Of a stretch of 64,000 bases of DNA, positions 25,836-34,233 are shown in pieces. A program made the translations under genes and the position numbers. The DNA is from Mycolicibacterium crocinum (GTDB lineage Bacteria > Actinomycetota > Actinomycetes > Mycobacteriales > Mycobacteriaceae), in NCBI RefSeq assembly GCF_022370635.2, contig NZ_CP092362.2:4092001-4156000 (forward strand), read 5' to 3'. The notes under the pieces were generated by a model. That model did not search any database. It saw only the letters and a program-made list of their open reading frames with translations, and was not told the DNA's origin. Each line of letters begins with the position of its first letter. Position 1 is the first letter of the stretch.

Positions 25836-27050
25836 ATGACGACCGCCACCCAGGCCGCCCAGGCACCCCAGCGCGATGCCATCTCGCCGTGGCTTCTGGT
25901 GGTGCTCGCTCTGCTGAATGCGGTCGCGCCGGTGGCCACCGACCTCTACCTCCCCGCCTTTCCGGAGATGACCGCGGAGTTGCAGGCAAGCGCGACCGCC
26001 GTGCAACTCACCCTGACGGCATTCCTGCTCGGACTGACCTTCGGACAGTTGTTGTTCGGCCCACTGTCCGACCGGCTCGGGCGGCGCAACCCGCTGATCG
26101 TCGGCGCAGTGCTGTGCGTCGTCGCCAGCGTCGTCGCCGCCACCGCCCCGAATATCGGCGTCCTCATCGCGGCCCGGTTCGCGCAAGGATTCACCGGCGC
26201 CGCCGGCATGGTGATCGGCCGCGCGGTGATCTCCGACCTGGCCGCCGGGAAGACGGCGGGGCGGGCGTTCAGCCTGATGATGATCGTCGGGGGCGTCGCA
26301 CCGGTGGTCGCACCGTTCGCCGGCGGACTGCTGGTCGGCCCCGTCGGCTGGCGCGGAATCCTGTGGGTGGTCTTCGGCATCACGGTCGCCATGCTGGTCG
26401 CATCCGTGGTTGTCGTGCGCGAATCACACCCGGCACACCGCCGCGCCGAACTGAAAGGCGATGCGGCTCAGGGTAACTCACCGTGGTCGACACTGTGGTC
26501 ACGCGCCTACATCGCCAACACCCTGGCATTCGCGTTCGGTTTCGCGGTAATGATGGCCTACATCTCGGCCTCGCCGTTCGTCTACCAGGTGATGGTGGGC
26601 CTCACCCCGACGCAGTACGGCATCGCCTTCGGCGTCAACGCACTCGGCATCGTCACAGTCAGCTCGCTGTCCGCGCGGCTGAACCGAAGCATCTCCACCG
26701 CGAGACTGCTCGGAATCGGCTTGGTACTGACGATGATTGCGACGCTGAGCCTGCTCGCCTTGGTCCTCACCGGGGCACCGAACTGGTTGATCCCGATCCC
26801 GATCTTCGTGGCGGTCGCGTGCCAGGGCTTGATCCTCGGCAACGCCACCGCGCTGGCACTGGCTGCCGTGCCGCGCGCGGCCGGTTCCGGGTCAGCCGGG
26901 TTGGGTGCGCTGCAGTTCGGGCTGGGTGCCGCGGTCTCACCACTGGTCAGCCTCGGCGGCGAGCACACCGCCTTACCGTTGGCCGTGGTGATGGTGACGC
27001 TGGCAGTGTTGGCGTTGACCGCGTTCCTGGTCGGTCGACGGGTCAGCTGA
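25836..27050 (+). CDS. MFS multidrug transporter (DHA1, Bcr/CflA type)
   Basis: About 404 residues with 12 predicted helices. The first helix has APVATDLYLPAFPEM, typical of Bcr/CflA efflux pumps. The loop 2-3 motif is GPLSDRLGRRNPLIVG (motif A), and motif C-like glycine-rich sequence appears in helix 5 (VGGVAPVVAPFAGGLLVG). The ATG at 25836 is used; a GTG one codon earlier is possible. Presumed drug or solute exporter controlled by the divergent MarR protein. Confidence 0.92.
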   Translation: MTTATQAAQAPQRDAISPWLLVVLALLNAVAPVATDLYLPAFPEMTAELQASATAVQLTLTAFLLGLTFGQLLFGPLSDRLGRRNPLIVGAVLCVVASVVAATAPNIGVLIAARFAQGFTGAAGMVIGRAVISDLAAGKTAGRAFSLMMIVGGVAPVVAPFAGGLLVGPVGWRGILWVVFGITVAMLVASVVVVRESHPAHRRAELKGDAAQGNSPWSTLWSRAYIANTLAFAFGFAVMMAYISASPFVYQVMVGLTPTQYGIAFGVNALGIVTVSSLSARLNRSISTARLLGIGLVLTMIATLSLLALVLTGAPNWLIPIPIFVAVACQGLILGNATALALAAVPRAAGSGSAGLGALQFGLGAAVSPLVSLGGEHTALPLAVVMVTLAVLALTAFLVGRRVS

Positions 27051-27098
27051 GCGCGATACCAACGAATCTCGGTGCACTGCATCGATTTTCACCGCGCG

Positions 27099-27809
27099 TT
27101 AACTCTTGGCCACCTTTTTGATCATGCCCGCGGCGATCGCCCTGGCTTCGTCGGCGATGGAGTTGCTGCATGCCCATGCCTCGACCACCGCGTTGGACGC
27201 CGAAGTGAGCGCATGCTGGCAGCCCCACCCGCCGGCGTTGCGCTGCACGGAGACCTGGGTGAGGATGTCACCGCTCACATCAGGCTGGTCGATCTTCCAC
27301 GTGGAGTGCACGTCGGAGTTGTCGATGTCGATCGAGGTGCCGCCGCACTTCTGCCACATGGTGCGGGACTTGTCGGCGAACGCCTGCGCCTTCTCGGTCG
27401 TCGGGAAGAGCACCGCGATCTGTTCGACCCAGTGCGCGTTGTCGGTCGTCGGCTCCTGCAGCACCTGGTCACGAACGGCCGACCAGTCACTGCCTTGGTA
27501 GACCAGTTGTTCGGCGCCGTAGATCGCACCGAGGCAATCGACGTCAGACACCCCGTCGGAGTTGTCGCTCATATTCTGTGAGGACGCGGTCACCCGGATG
27601 CCGGTGGCGCCCATGACGCCGTTGACCTCCCCTGCGGTGAGCAGTACCCGCTCGAGATCGACCTCCGTGAGCGTGGGGACGTCGGACGAGACGGGCCCCG
27701 CACTCTGACCGCGTAGTGCCGTGCCACTGACGGTGGACACGCATCCAGACAGCGACGCGGTGACCAGGACGGCAACGCAGAAAACGGGCGTGCGGTTCAC
27801 GGACGACAT
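27099..27809 (-). CDS. Sensor-domain lipoprotein (LppR/PknH-sensor-like)
   Basis: 236 residues. Lipoprotein signal with lipobox LSGCVST near residue 20. The mature part resembles the PknH-type extracellular sensor domain: VDCLGAIYGAEQLVYQGSDWSAVRDQVLQEP, then FPTTEKAQAFADKSRTMWQKCGG and WGCQHALTSASNAVVEAWACSN, with paired cysteines that probably form two disulfides. ATG at 27809 is chosen for the signal peptide. Tandem paralogue of the next lipoprotein; position matches lppR in M. tuberculosis. Confidence 0.88.
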   Translation of the reverse strand: MSSVNRTPVFCVAVLVTASLSGCVSTVSGTALRGQSAGPVSSDVPTLTEVDLERVLLTAGEVNGVMGATGIRVTASSQNMSDNSDGVSDVDCLGAIYGAEQLVYQGSDWSAVRDQVLQEPTTDNAHWVEQIAVLFPTTEKAQAFADKSRTMWQKCGGTSIDIDNSDVHSTWKIDQPDVSGDILTQVSVQRNAGGWGCQHALTSASNAVVEAWACSNSIADEARAIAAGMIKKVAKS

Positions 27810-27849
27810 TGTCCCCCGGGCCGGCTTGTCACCGCGGCTCAACGACGGA

Positions 27850-28557
27850 TCAGCGCCCGAGGTTGACCTTGTCCTGCATCGTCCTGACGATGCTGACCGC
27901 ACGACCCGACGCTCGCTGCTGAGCCGGTGTGCCACCGGTGACCGCTGCGTCCACGTCGATGACGCAATCGGCCGCCAGCCCGATGGCCCGCTCGATGGGA
28001 AATGCCGCGTCGCCCTGGTTGTCCGAGTTGATCACCGTCGCCGACACCAGCGGACCGTCGACCTTCACGTCGGTGATCTTCTGATAGAGCTCGGTGTTCG
28101 CCGGGCCGGGCAGCGTGCTGCGAACGGTCGTGCCCTCGCAGGACTTCCACCGGGCGGCGAAGTCCGCGAACATCCGCTGCGCCTCAATGTCGGAGGCGAA
28201 TTCGACGACGCCTGCGTCCACACTGGAGACTGCCTGGCCGCTACCCACGTTCGAGAACTCCTGCCAGCCAACCCGTCGCACATCGCCGCCCTGATACACC
28301 ACACGCATGAATGGCGTAGCCGGGCCGAGACATTCGATGGGAGCGGCGCCGGAGTTGTCCTGAATACCGTTGGGCAACATGTCGATCCCGCCGATCGCCG
28401 CAGAACCGCTCTCGGGCAACGGGTTTCCCACCGCCCGGGTGACCTCGGCACTGCTGGGCAGCACCGTCGCGAGATCCCGCACTGTAGTGACCGGTTCGCG
28501 GCGCACCGCTGAGCCCTCGACCGTGCTTGTACAACCCGCCAGCACGGCGATGCCCAC
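27850..28557 (-). CDS. Second sensor-domain lipoprotein, probable frameshift in signal peptide
   Basis: Paralogue of the neighbouring lipoprotein (PIECLGPATPFMRVVYQGGDV, FADFAARWKSCEG, AADCVIDVDAAV). The lipobox LAGCTS is only nine residues from the GTG at 28557, far too short for a signal peptide. An ATG at 28595 lies in another frame. Adding one G to the six-G run at 28579-28584 joins it to give MLSLGGRSIIGAAVGIAVL then AGC, a textbook lipoprotein signal. The gene is thus either frameshifted at this homopolymer or the read is one base short. No SD is evident for the GTG. Confidence 0.75.
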   Translation of the reverse strand: MGIAVLAGCTSTVEGSAVRREPVTTVRDLATVLPSSAEVTRAVGNPLPESGSAAIGGIDMLPNGIQDNSGAAPIECLGPATPFMRVVYQGGDVRRVGWQEFSNVGSGQAVSSVDAGVVEFASDIEAQRMFADFAARWKSCEGTTVRSTLPGPANTELYQKITDVKVDGPLVSATVINSDNQGDAAFPIERAIGLAADCVIDVDAAVTGGTPAQQRASGRAVSIVRTMQDKVNLGR

Positions 28558-28616
28558 CGCGGCACCGATAATCGATCGCCCCCCAACGACAACATGGTCG
28601 CGTGTGATGAAGCCCC

Positions 28617-30470
28617 CTACTTCTTGGCTTTGTCGCCGGCCTTGTCGCCGGCGGCATCGGTGGACAGCGCGGCGACGAAGGCCTCTTGGGGCACGTCGAC
28701 CCGTCCGATCGTCTTCATCCGCTTCTTGCCCTCTTTCTGCTTCTCCAGCAGCTTGCGCTTACGGGTGATGTCACCGCCGTAGCACTTCGCCAACACATCC
28801 TTGCGAATCGCCCGGATGTTCTCGCGGGCAATGATTTTCGAGCCGATGGCGGCCTGCACCGGCACTTCGAACTGCTGGCGCGGAATCAGCTCCTTGAGCT
28901 TGGTGGTCATCTTGTTGCCGTAGGCCTGCGCCGAATCCTTGTGCACGATCGCAGAGAAGGCGTCGACGGCCTCGCCCTGCAGCAGGATGTCCACCTTGAC
29001 CAGTGCCGCCTCCTGCTCGCCGGCCTCTTCGTAATCCAGGCTGGCATAGCCGCGAGTGCGGGACTTCAGCGAATCGAAGAAGTCGAAGATGATCTCGCCC
29101 AGCGGCATCGTGTAGCGCAGTTCGACACGTTCGGGCGAAAGGTAGTCCATACCACCGAGTTCGCCACGGCGAGACTGGCACAGCTCCATGATCGTGCCGA
29201 TGAATTCACTGGGCGCGATGATCGTCGTCTTGACCACCGGCTCGTAAACCTCGCGGACCTTGCCCTCCGGCCAGTCCGACGGGTTGGTCACGATCAGCTC
29301 GGTGCCGTCGTCCTTGATCACCCGATAGACCACGTTGGGCGAGGTGGAGATCAGGTCCAGATCGAACTCGCGCTCGAGCCGTTCGCGGGTGATCTCCATG
29401 TGCAGCAGGCCCAGGAAGCCGCAGCGGAAGCCGAAGCCCAGTGCCACCGACGTTTCCGGTTCGTAGGTGAGCGCGGCGTCGTTGAGTTGCAGCTTGTCCA
29501 GTGCCTCACGGAGATTCGGATAGTCCGAGCCGTCGACCGGATAGAGCCCGGAATACACCATCGGCTTGGGTTCGCGATACCCCGTCAGCGCCTCGGTGGC
29601 GCCGTGGCGGGCCGTCGTGACGGTGTCACCGACCTTGGACTGGCGCACGTCCTTCACGCCGGTGATCAGGTAGCCGACCTCGCCCACCCCCAGGCCGTCG
29701 CTGGCCTTGGGTTCCGGCGAGACGATGCCGACCTCGAGCAGTTCGTGGGTCGCGCCGGTGGACATCATCTTGATTCGCTCGCGCGGGACGATCTTGCCGT
29801 CGACCACCCGGACGTAGGTCACCACGCCGCGGTAGATGTCGTAGACCGAGTCGAAGATCATCGCCCGCGTCGGGGCGTCGGCGTCGCCAGTCGGCGCGGG
29901 CACCTGACGCACCACCTCGTCCAGCAGCGCCGCCACGCCCTCGCCGGTCTTGCCCGACACCCGCAGCACGTCACTGGGCTCGCAGCCGATGATGTGGGCG
30001 ATCTCGCCGGCGTAGCGCTCCGGGTCGGCGGCCGGCAGGTCGATCTTGTTGAGCACCGGGATGATCGTCAGATCGCGGTCCAGTGCGAGGTAGAGGTTGG
30101 CCAGCGTCTGGGCCTCGATGCCCTGGGCGGCGTCGACCAGCAGCACCGCGCCTTCGCAGGCCTCGAGAGCGCGCGACACCTCGTAGGTGAAGTCGACGTG
30201 GCCAGGGGTGTCGATCAGGTGCAGGACGAACTTCTCGCCGTTGCTTTCCCAGGGCAGTCGCACGTTCTGGGCCTTGATCGTGATGCCGCGTTCCCGCTCG
30301 ATGTCCATCCGGTCCAGGTACTGCGCGCGCATCGACCGCTCATCGACAACGCCGGTGAGCTGCAGCATCCGGTCCGCCAGCGTGGACTTCCCATGATCGA
30401 TGTGGGCGATGATGCAGAAGTTCCGAATCTGCGCCGGCGCGGTGAACGTCTGGTCGGCGAAACTGCTGAT
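28617..30470 (-). CDS. lepA: Elongation factor 4 (LepA)
   Basis: Translational GTPase that back-translocates stalled ribosomes. The P-loop AHIDHGKST, switch II DTPGHVDF, and NKIDLP are present, then the LepA-specific C-terminal domain (GGDITRKRKLLEKQKEGKKRMK). The first ATG (30368) falls after the P-loop, so translation must start earlier. Between a TAG and that ATG there is no ATG, GTG or TTG in frame. ATC at 30470, seven bases after AGGAG, is the best candidate and gives 617 residues starting MSSFADQTFTAPAQIRNF. The length then fits the family. Confidence 0.93.
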   Translation of the reverse strand: MSSFADQTFTAPAQIRNFCIIAHIDHGKSTLADRMLQLTGVVDERSMRAQYLDRMDIERERGITIKAQNVRLPWESNGEKFVLHLIDTPGHVDFTYEVSRALEACEGAVLLVDAAQGIEAQTLANLYLALDRDLTIIPVLNKIDLPAADPERYAGEIAHIIGCEPSDVLRVSGKTGEGVAALLDEVVRQVPAPTGDADAPTRAMIFDSVYDIYRGVVTYVRVVDGKIVPRERIKMMSTGATHELLEVGIVSPEPKASDGLGVGEVGYLITGVKDVRQSKVGDTVTTARHGATEALTGYREPKPMVYSGLYPVDGSDYPNLREALDKLQLNDAALTYEPETSVALGFGFRCGFLGLLHMEITRERLEREFDLDLISTSPNVVYRVIKDDGTELIVTNPSDWPEGKVREVYEPVVKTTIIAPSEFIGTIMELCQSRRGELGGMDYLSPERVELRYTMPLGEIIFDFFDSLKSRTRGYASLDYEEAGEQEAALVKVDILLQGEAVDAFSAIVHKDSAQAYGNKMTTKLKELIPRQQFEVPVQAAIGSKIIARENIRAIRKDVLAKCYGGDITRKRKLLEKQKEGKKRMKTIGRVDVPQEAFVAALSTDAAGDKAGDKAKK

Positions 30471-30594
30471 GGGAAATCTCCTGGTCGGATGGTGATTCGA
30501 GGGGGCCCTCGGGTCTGTCCAGGGTATCTACTGGAGCGCTTCGGGACACAATCGCGCGCCACACGCCTCTCGCCTTCCGCCTAAGCTGTCGAGA

Positions 30595-31191
30595 ATGGCG
30601 TCGCAGTGGAGGACGTTTCAGAAGATCGCGGAGCACCTCGTGTTCAACGAGGCGCCCAAGCTCATTCGGCAGCTGCCGATACCGCAGGCCGTGCCGCGGA
30701 CCATCCAGCAGGGCCTCAGGCTGGGCATCGAAGTGCTGGCAGCCAGCACCGTCGCGCCCGATCAGCCCGCCGCGATCACCGCGGGCCGGCCGGTGACCGA
30801 CAACAGCGTCCCGACCGCGCATCGCGCCCGCCGGCTGGTGTACTCACCCGACCTCGACGGTCGCGCCGACCCCGGCGAGGTGGTGTGGACGTGGGTGGTC
30901 TACGAGGACGACCCGACCAAGGGCAAGGACCGGCCGGTGCTGGTGGTCGGCCGGGATCGCCGCACGCTGCTGGGCCTGATGCTGTCCAGTCAGACGCACC
31001 ACGCCGAGGACCGGAACTGGGTCGGGATCGGCTCAGGTGTCTGGGATTACGACGGTCGGCCAAGCTGGGTGCGGCTGGACCGGGTGCTCGACGTTCCCGA
31101 GGAAGGCATCCGTCGCGAGGGCGCGATTCTGGACCGGCCGACCTTCGAGATCGTCGCCGCCCGGCTGCGCGCCGAATACTCCTGGAGCTGA
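30595..31191 (+). CDS. PemK/MazF-like domain protein (Rv2405-like)
   Basis: 198 residues. The C-terminal half has the PemK/MazF-like barrel pattern: DPGEVVWTWVVYEDDPTKGKDRPVLVVGRD and then LMLSSQTH. The N-terminal 80 residues are an extra helical region (FQKIAEHLVFNEAPKLIRQLP). Canonical MazF toxins are about 110 residues and follow an antitoxin gene; none is seen here, so ribonuclease activity is uncertain. Divergent from lepA; position matches M. tuberculosis Rv2405. Confidence 0.75.
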   Translation: MASQWRTFQKIAEHLVFNEAPKLIRQLPIPQAVPRTIQQGLRLGIEVLAASTVAPDQPAAITAGRPVTDNSVPTAHRARRLVYSPDLDGRADPGEVVWTWVVYEDDPTKGKDRPVLVVGRDRRTLLGLMLSSQTHHAEDRNWVGIGSGVWDYDGRPSWVRLDRVLDVPEEGIRREGAILDRPTFEIVAARLRAEYSWS

Positions 31192-31266
31192 CGTCTTGGT
31201 CGAGATCGACCTGAGGGCTGTCAATCCGCGCGATTCACGACCCTGCTGTCAATCTCGGCGCCGGAG

Positions 31267-31701
31267 CTAACCACCCTGCGTGATGTAGGCCTGCAGGTGT
31301 TCCTGCTCGGCCTGCAGCTGGTCCATCCGGTTCTTCACCACGTCGCCGATGCTGACGATGCCGGCCAGTCGGCCGCCCTGCATCACCGGCACGTGCCGGA
31401 CCCGGTTGTTGGTCATCAGCGCGCTCAGGTCGTCGATCGGGTCGTCCGGTGAGCAGGTCACCAGCACCTTGCTCATGATGTCGGCGACCGGGCAGCGCAG
31501 CAGGTCAGGGCCGTGGTCGTGCAGTTTGCGTACGACGTCGCGCTCCGAGACGATGCCCACCACACCGCCGTCGGGGCCGACCACGACCATCGCGCCGATG
31601 TTGTGGATGACCAGTTCGGCCAGCAGGCCGGTGACCGTGGTGGTCTCGGTGACCGTGGCCACCGTCGCGCCCTTACTGCGAAGGATGTCGGCGATACGCA
31701 T
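31267..31701 (-). CDS. CBS-domain protein
   Basis: 144 residues made of two CBS motifs: residues about 5-65 (TVTGLLAELVIHNIGAMVVVG, GIVSERDVVRKL) and 72-130 (PIDDLSALMTNNRVRHVPVM, GIVSIGDVVKNRM). CBS pairs bind adenine nucleotides and act as energy sensors. ATG at 31701 is chosen over the GTG two codons earlier because AAGGGGG lies five bases before it and the family starts MRIAD. Corresponds to Rv2406c. Confidence 0.88.
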   Translation of the reverse strand: MRIADILRSKGATVATVTETTTVTGLLAELVIHNIGAMVVVGPDGGVVGIVSERDVVRKLHDHGPDLLRCPVADIMSKVLVTCSPDDPIDDLSALMTNNRVRHVPVMQGGRLAGIVSIGDVVKNRMDQLQAEQEHLQAYITQGG

Positions 31702-31813
31702 CGCCACCCCCTTGTGATGGATGTCACACCAGGTTAAGGCTTATTTCACCGGCGGGGAAGCAAACAGCGTTGGTTGCGTTAGGACAGAGCAGGCCGAGAC
31801 GAAAGGGTGTGGA

Positions 31814-32818
31814 ATGGGCACGCTGCCGAAGACGGAGTTGGGTGACGGATTGACGGTCAGCGCGATCGGATTCGGCGGGATGGCGCTGACCCCGGTCTAC
31901 GGCGCGGTCGACGACACCGAATCGTTGGCGACGCTGAACCACTGCCTGGATGTCGGCATGACCTTCATCGACACCGCCAACGTCTACGGCGGCGGCGCAA
32001 ACGAGAAGCTGATCGGTCAGGTGCTCGCCGAGCGCCGCGATGAGGTGACACTGGCGACGAAGTTCGGGATCGACGGCGATCCGACGACCGGCAAGCTCAA
32101 GGCCCGCGGCGATGCCGAGTATGTGCGGCGCTGCGTCGACGAGAGCCTGGGCCGGCTGGGCACCGATGTGATCGACCTGTACTACATGCACCGCCGCGAC
32201 GTGTCGCTGCCGATCGAGGAGACGGTCGGCGCGATGGCCGAGTTGGTCACCGCGGGCAAGGTCCGTCATCTGGGGCTCTCGGAGGTGACCGCCGACGAGC
32301 TGCGTGCCGCGGTGACCGTGCACCCGATCGCCGCGGTGCAGAGCGAATGGTCGATCTGGAGCCGCGACGTCGAACGCAACGTGGTGCCGGCGGCCGCCGA
32401 ACTCGGCGTCGGCTTCGTGCCGTACTCGCCGCTGGGACGCGGGTTCCTCACCGGGACAATCAGTTCGGCCGACGACTTGAAGTCGGCCGGGGACTTCCGC
32501 AGCCGGATCCCGCGCTTCGCCGAGGAGGCCTTGGACGCCAATCTGGCCGTCGTGCAAGTGGTCAAGACCATCGCTGAGGAGGTGGGTGCGACGCCGGCGC
32601 AGGTGGCGCTGGCGTGGTTGCGGCAGCGCGCCGAAGCCCTCGGCGTGGCGTCGGTGCCGATCCCCGGCACCCGCCGCGCGGCGCGGGTCGACGAGAACGC
32701 CGCGTCGTTGTCGGTCAACCTCAACCCCGATCAGATGGTCGCGCTCGACGCCGCAGGCGCGAGCGTGTCCGGCCACCGGTCGATCGACCCGAACTGGGTG
32801 TCCTCGGCACGCGAGTGA
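31814..32818 (+). CDS. Aldo/keto reductase
   Basis: 334-residue NADPH-dependent TIM-barrel oxidoreductase. GFGGMALTPVYG lies near the N-terminus, the catalytic aspartate and tyrosine are in FIDTANVYGGG, the lysine is in TLATKFGI and the histidine in DLYYMHRRD. The C-terminal cofactor region is VPIPGTRRAARVDENAA. ATG at 31814 follows GAAAGG; the frame upstream lacks similarity. Resembles the AKR13-type reductases of actinobacteria. Substrate unknown. Confidence 0.92.
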   Translation: MGTLPKTELGDGLTVSAIGFGGMALTPVYGAVDDTESLATLNHCLDVGMTFIDTANVYGGGANEKLIGQVLAERRDEVTLATKFGIDGDPTTGKLKARGDAEYVRRCVDESLGRLGTDVIDLYYMHRRDVSLPIEETVGAMAELVTAGKVRHLGLSEVTADELRAAVTVHPIAAVQSEWSIWSRDVERNVVPAAAELGVGFVPYSPLGRGFLTGTISSADDLKSAGDFRSRIPRFAEEALDANLAVVQVVKTIAEEVGATPAQVALAWLRQRAEALGVASVPIPGTRRAARVDENAASLSVNLNPDQMVALDAAGASVSGHRSIDPNWVSSARE

Positions 32819-32821
32819 CGT

Positions 32822-33493
32822 TCACCCGGCTTGCGACTGGCTGACTTTCAACGCCACTGCGGCGTCGTCGAACTGCGCGGCCTGAGCACTGATCCGGCCG
32901 ATCTCGCTGGGACGTTTCAGCAGTCCGCGCACCGCGATGGTCGCGACCTGTTCGGCAACGCGGACGGCTTCGGTGACCCGCTCACCCTCATCGGTGTGCA
33001 GACGGGTGCGCTTCTGTGCGCCCTCATCGAAGTTCAGCAGCAGCCCAGCCGTCTCGTCGCGATCGCAGGCGATGAACTTTCCCTCCGCGATCGCCGCGCC
33101 GATGAGGTCGGACACCCAGCCTCGGAGCCGTTCGTAGTCGGTCCAGAACTGGTGGAAATCGGTGCGCTGCTCGTGGGCGATGCGCTGGATTTCGTTGAAG
33201 TCGATCGGCGACAGGGCCAGCTGGATGGTGTCGAACCGCAACAGCCGGTAGAGCTTGACCGCCGGCGGACCCGAACCCGCACCGACCTCGGCGATGAAAC
33301 TCAGGGGTGCGCGGTTCACCAGCAGCGTCTCCCCCAGCAGCTGCTCCTTGTTGCGAAACCAGTAGTAGAGCGACGACTGATTCAGCCCGGCGGCACGCGC
33401 GATATCACTCATCGTGGTTTGCGCGTAACCGTTTTCGGAGAACAGCCGGGTCGCGGCGTTGACGATCCCGGCGCGCGGCGAGGTTTTCGTCAT
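32822..33493 (-). CDS. TetR-family transcriptional regulator
   Basis: 223 residues. The N-terminal helix-turn-helix is AATRLFSENGYAQTTMSDIARAAGLNQSSLYYWF; the C-terminal ligand domain is divergent. ATG at 33493 overlaps the stop of the creatininase-like gene (ATGA), making it the last gene of the glutamine synthetase-creatininase operon, and it probably regulates that operon. Confidence 0.9.
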   Translation of the reverse strand: MTKTSPRAGIVNAATRLFSENGYAQTTMSDIARAAGLNQSSLYYWFRNKEQLLGETLLVNRAPLSFIAEVGAGSGPPAVKLYRLLRFDTIQLALSPIDFNEIQRIAHEQRTDFHQFWTDYERLRGWVSDLIGAAIAEGKFIACDRDETAGLLLNFDEGAQKRTRLHTDEGERVTEAVRVAEQVATIAVRGLLKRPSEIGRISAQAAQFDDAAVALKVSQSQAG

Positions 33494-34233
33494 CGCAACG
33501 GTGGGGTCTCGCGGTGCGCACGTTCAACCAGGTCGCGCGCGGCGGCGACCACATCGGCCCACAGTTCGAGACCGTACGTCTTTGAGGCACGCGACGGGTG
33601 GCCGGTGACTCCGTTGGTGGACACCTGGTGTACCGGGTAGCGGAACACCGTGCCCGCGGTGCGGTCCGGGTCGTCGGCCCCGCGCATGGCGTCAATGTCC
33701 ACCAGCTCCGGCCGAATCGCCAGCATCAGTGATGTTTCCGCGGCATTCGCGTGCCAGTCGACGGCATCCGCGGTGGCTCGTCGGGCGATATCCGGCGTCA
33801 GATCCCACCACTGCATGACGCCGATGCGCCGGTCGGGATGCTGTCTGCGGAAGCGGTCGCAGGCCAACCACAAGGGCGCGTTGTTACCGACGTGACCGTT
33901 GACGAACACGATGCGACGCACGCCGGAGTCGACGCAGGCTTCGGCGACGCGTACTGCCGTCGCCGCGGTGTCTTCCCCGGTGAACGCGACCGTGCCCGGC
34001 AGTGTGGTCCCGTGAAAGAAACTGGCGCCGAACGCGATCGCAGGCAGTACGAGTCCGAGGTCGGCGGCTGCGGCCTCGGCTACGGCAGTGGCCACGATCG
34101 TGTCGGTGCCCACCGGCAGGTGCGGCCCATGCTGTTCGGTGGCACCCACCGGAATCAGAGCGACGGTGTCCGGATCAGCGGCCAGCCGCCCCGCGATCTG
34201 CACCGAGTTGAGATCGTCCCAGCGGTTGCTCAT
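33490..34233 (-). CDS. Creatininase-family amidohydrolase (MftE-like)
   Basis: 247 residues. Creatininase/MftE signatures: ALIPVGATEQHGPHLPVGTDT (metal-binding Glu/His/Asp), FVNGHVGN, and DWHANAAETSLMLAI (His/Glu ligands). Members are metal-dependent amidohydrolases that open creatinine-like rings or trim peptides. The start ATG (34233) overlaps the glutamine synthetase stop by one base. Not next to any mycofactocin gene here, so a catabolic amidase is more likely than MftE. Confidence 0.85.
   Translation of the reverse strand: MSNRWDDLNSVQIAGRLAADPDTVALIPVGATEQHGPHLPVGTDTIVATAVAEAAAADLGLVLPAIAFGASFFHGTTLPGTVAFTGEDTAATAVRVAEACVDSGVRRIVFVNGHVGNNAPLWLACDRFRRQHPDRRIGVMQWWDLTPDIARRATADAVDWHANAAETSLMLAIRPELVDIDAMRGADDPDRTAGTVFRYPVHQVSTNGVTGHPSRASKTYGLELWADVVAAARDLVERAHRETPPLR

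Noticed and set aside
28686..30584. 632-codon plus-strand frame opposite lepA
   Set aside because: Antisense shadow; composition typical of reading a GC-rich gene backwards, and LepA motifs are unmistakable on the other strand.
31217..31254. Direct repeat GCTGTCAATC at 31217 and 31245
   Set aside because: Lies between two convergent gene ends without promoter features; a single 10-bp repeat is not enough to call a site.
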